Source: Candidatus Marithrix sp. (GTDB lineage Bacteria; Pseudomonadota; Gammaproteobacteria; Beggiatoales; Beggiatoaceae). Taken from it: DNA of 42,247 nucleotides. A program made the position numbers and the translations under genes. This document shows, one piece after another, positions 41,921 to 42,247 of this stretch (position 1 is the first letter of the stretch; each line of letters opens with the position of its first letter). The notes under the pieces are model-generated. The model was not told the origin of the DNA. It ran no database searches and saw only the letters and a program-made list of their open reading frames with translations. Location of the stretch: positions 1 to 42,247 of the forward strand of contig JADGDS010000009.1 in the NCBI GenBank assembly GCA_016744775.1, in the 5' to 3' direction.

Positions 41921-42247
41921 TTTGATTGTTTAACTACTTAAACCTTGAATTTTTCTTGATTTCCTTGATTAGCTTGATTTAAAAAAATCATGGTAATCAG
42001 GCTAATCTTTAAAAATCAAGGTTCGAGCCTTTTGATTGTTTAACTACTTAAACCTTGAATTTTTCTTGATTTCCTTGATTAGCTTGATTTAAAAAAATCA
42101 TGGTAATCAGGCTAATCCTTAAAAATCAAGGTTCGAGCCTTTTGATTATTTAACTACTTAAACCTTGAATTTTTCTTGATTTCCTTGATTAGCTTGATTT
42201 AAAAAAATCATGGTAATCAGGCTAATCCTTAAAAATCAAGGTTCGAG
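41921..42247. repeat. 110-bp tandem repeat, about three units, running off the window
   Basis: Units start at 41921, 42031 and 42141 (TTTGATTGTTTAACTACTTA; ATT in the third) with an exact 110-bp period. The third is cut by the window end. Only a few substitutions separate the units. Each unit holds an inverted repeat, AACCTTGAATTTTT against AAAAATCAAGGTT, and the pair TTGATTAGCTTGATT against AATCAGGCTAATC. The unit end matches the solo repeat at 28527-28583. It fills most of the 401 bases upstream of gltX, and the gltX promoter must lie within or next to it. Confidence 0.9.

Noticed and set aside
41921..42247. Possible CRISPR array at the right edge
   Set aside because: The repeated unit is 110 bp with no alternating unique spacers; units are near-identical end to end, so it is a tandem repeat.
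766..42247. tRNA or rRNA genes in intergenic gaps
   Set aside because: I looked at the larger gaps and saw no cloverleaf with a T-loop GTTCRA and matching acceptor stem; hairpins there belong to repeats.

Overview
The window looks like chromosome of a low-GC gammaproteobacterium. The housekeeping block (moeA, ubiG followed by a MupP/Gph-type phosphatase, a BepA-type M48 protease, a KefB-type antiporter, gltX) is gammaproteobacterial. The density of palindromic repeats, CHAT/TPR proteins, toxin-antitoxin pairs and repeat-derived coding sequence resembles the Thiotrichales, in particular large sulfur bacteria of the Beggiatoa/Thioploca/Thiomargarita type. This placement is inference from gene content and style, since no rRNA gene is present.

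Layout. 1-765: 5' part of a secreted YHYH-domain protein, running off the left edge. 878-4051: an accessory junkyard with a decayed fragment of a 5-oxoprolinase-like gene (copy A), a composite inverted-repeat element, two integron attC-like sites with small cassette-like genes and no integrase, several toxin/antitoxin genes, and a 171-bp MITE with an 8-bp target-site duplication. 4178-7218: a second oxoprolinase copy (copy B), disabled by an internal deletion of about 475 bp. 7215-13110: a minus-strand defence operon made of a three-component ABC system (PD-(D/E)XK-like effector, middle component, DUF3732-type ATPase), an ApaLI-like restriction endonuclease, a DNA methyltransferase and a small RHH-like ORF in front. 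13190-16723: the intact oxoprolinase (copy C), preceded by a YcjX-family P-loop protein. The defence operon is therefore bracketed by two direct copies of a metabolic gene, and the methyltransferase stop overlaps the start codon of copy B.

18191-25013: an AlbA_2/Schlafen-type regulator, a large inverted-repeat element, and a plus-strand operon that begins with a TPR-CHAT caspase-like protease. It continues with a BrnT-like toxin and its antitoxin, a small zinc-ribbon protein and a multi-pass membrane protein. This set may be a protease-controlled conflict module, and it is my main candidate for an undescribed system. 25086-30630: cytochrome b, moeA, ubiG, mupP-like, bepA-like and a lipoprotein. 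30627-42247: a Clp-like double AAA+ protein with a degenerate first ATPase domain and no recognisable pore loop, an antiporter, a REP-flanked RAYT transposase, a Lys/Pro-rich secreted protein, a C-type-lectin secreted protein, a 974-codon membrane protein whose stop codon lies inside a MITE end, gltX, and a 110-bp tandem repeat running off the right edge.

Repeats are a major theme. They terminate reading frames (28539, 37564), are translated in frame (the oxoprolinase linker), and flank mobile genes. All homology calls were made by reading motifs; no database search was possible.
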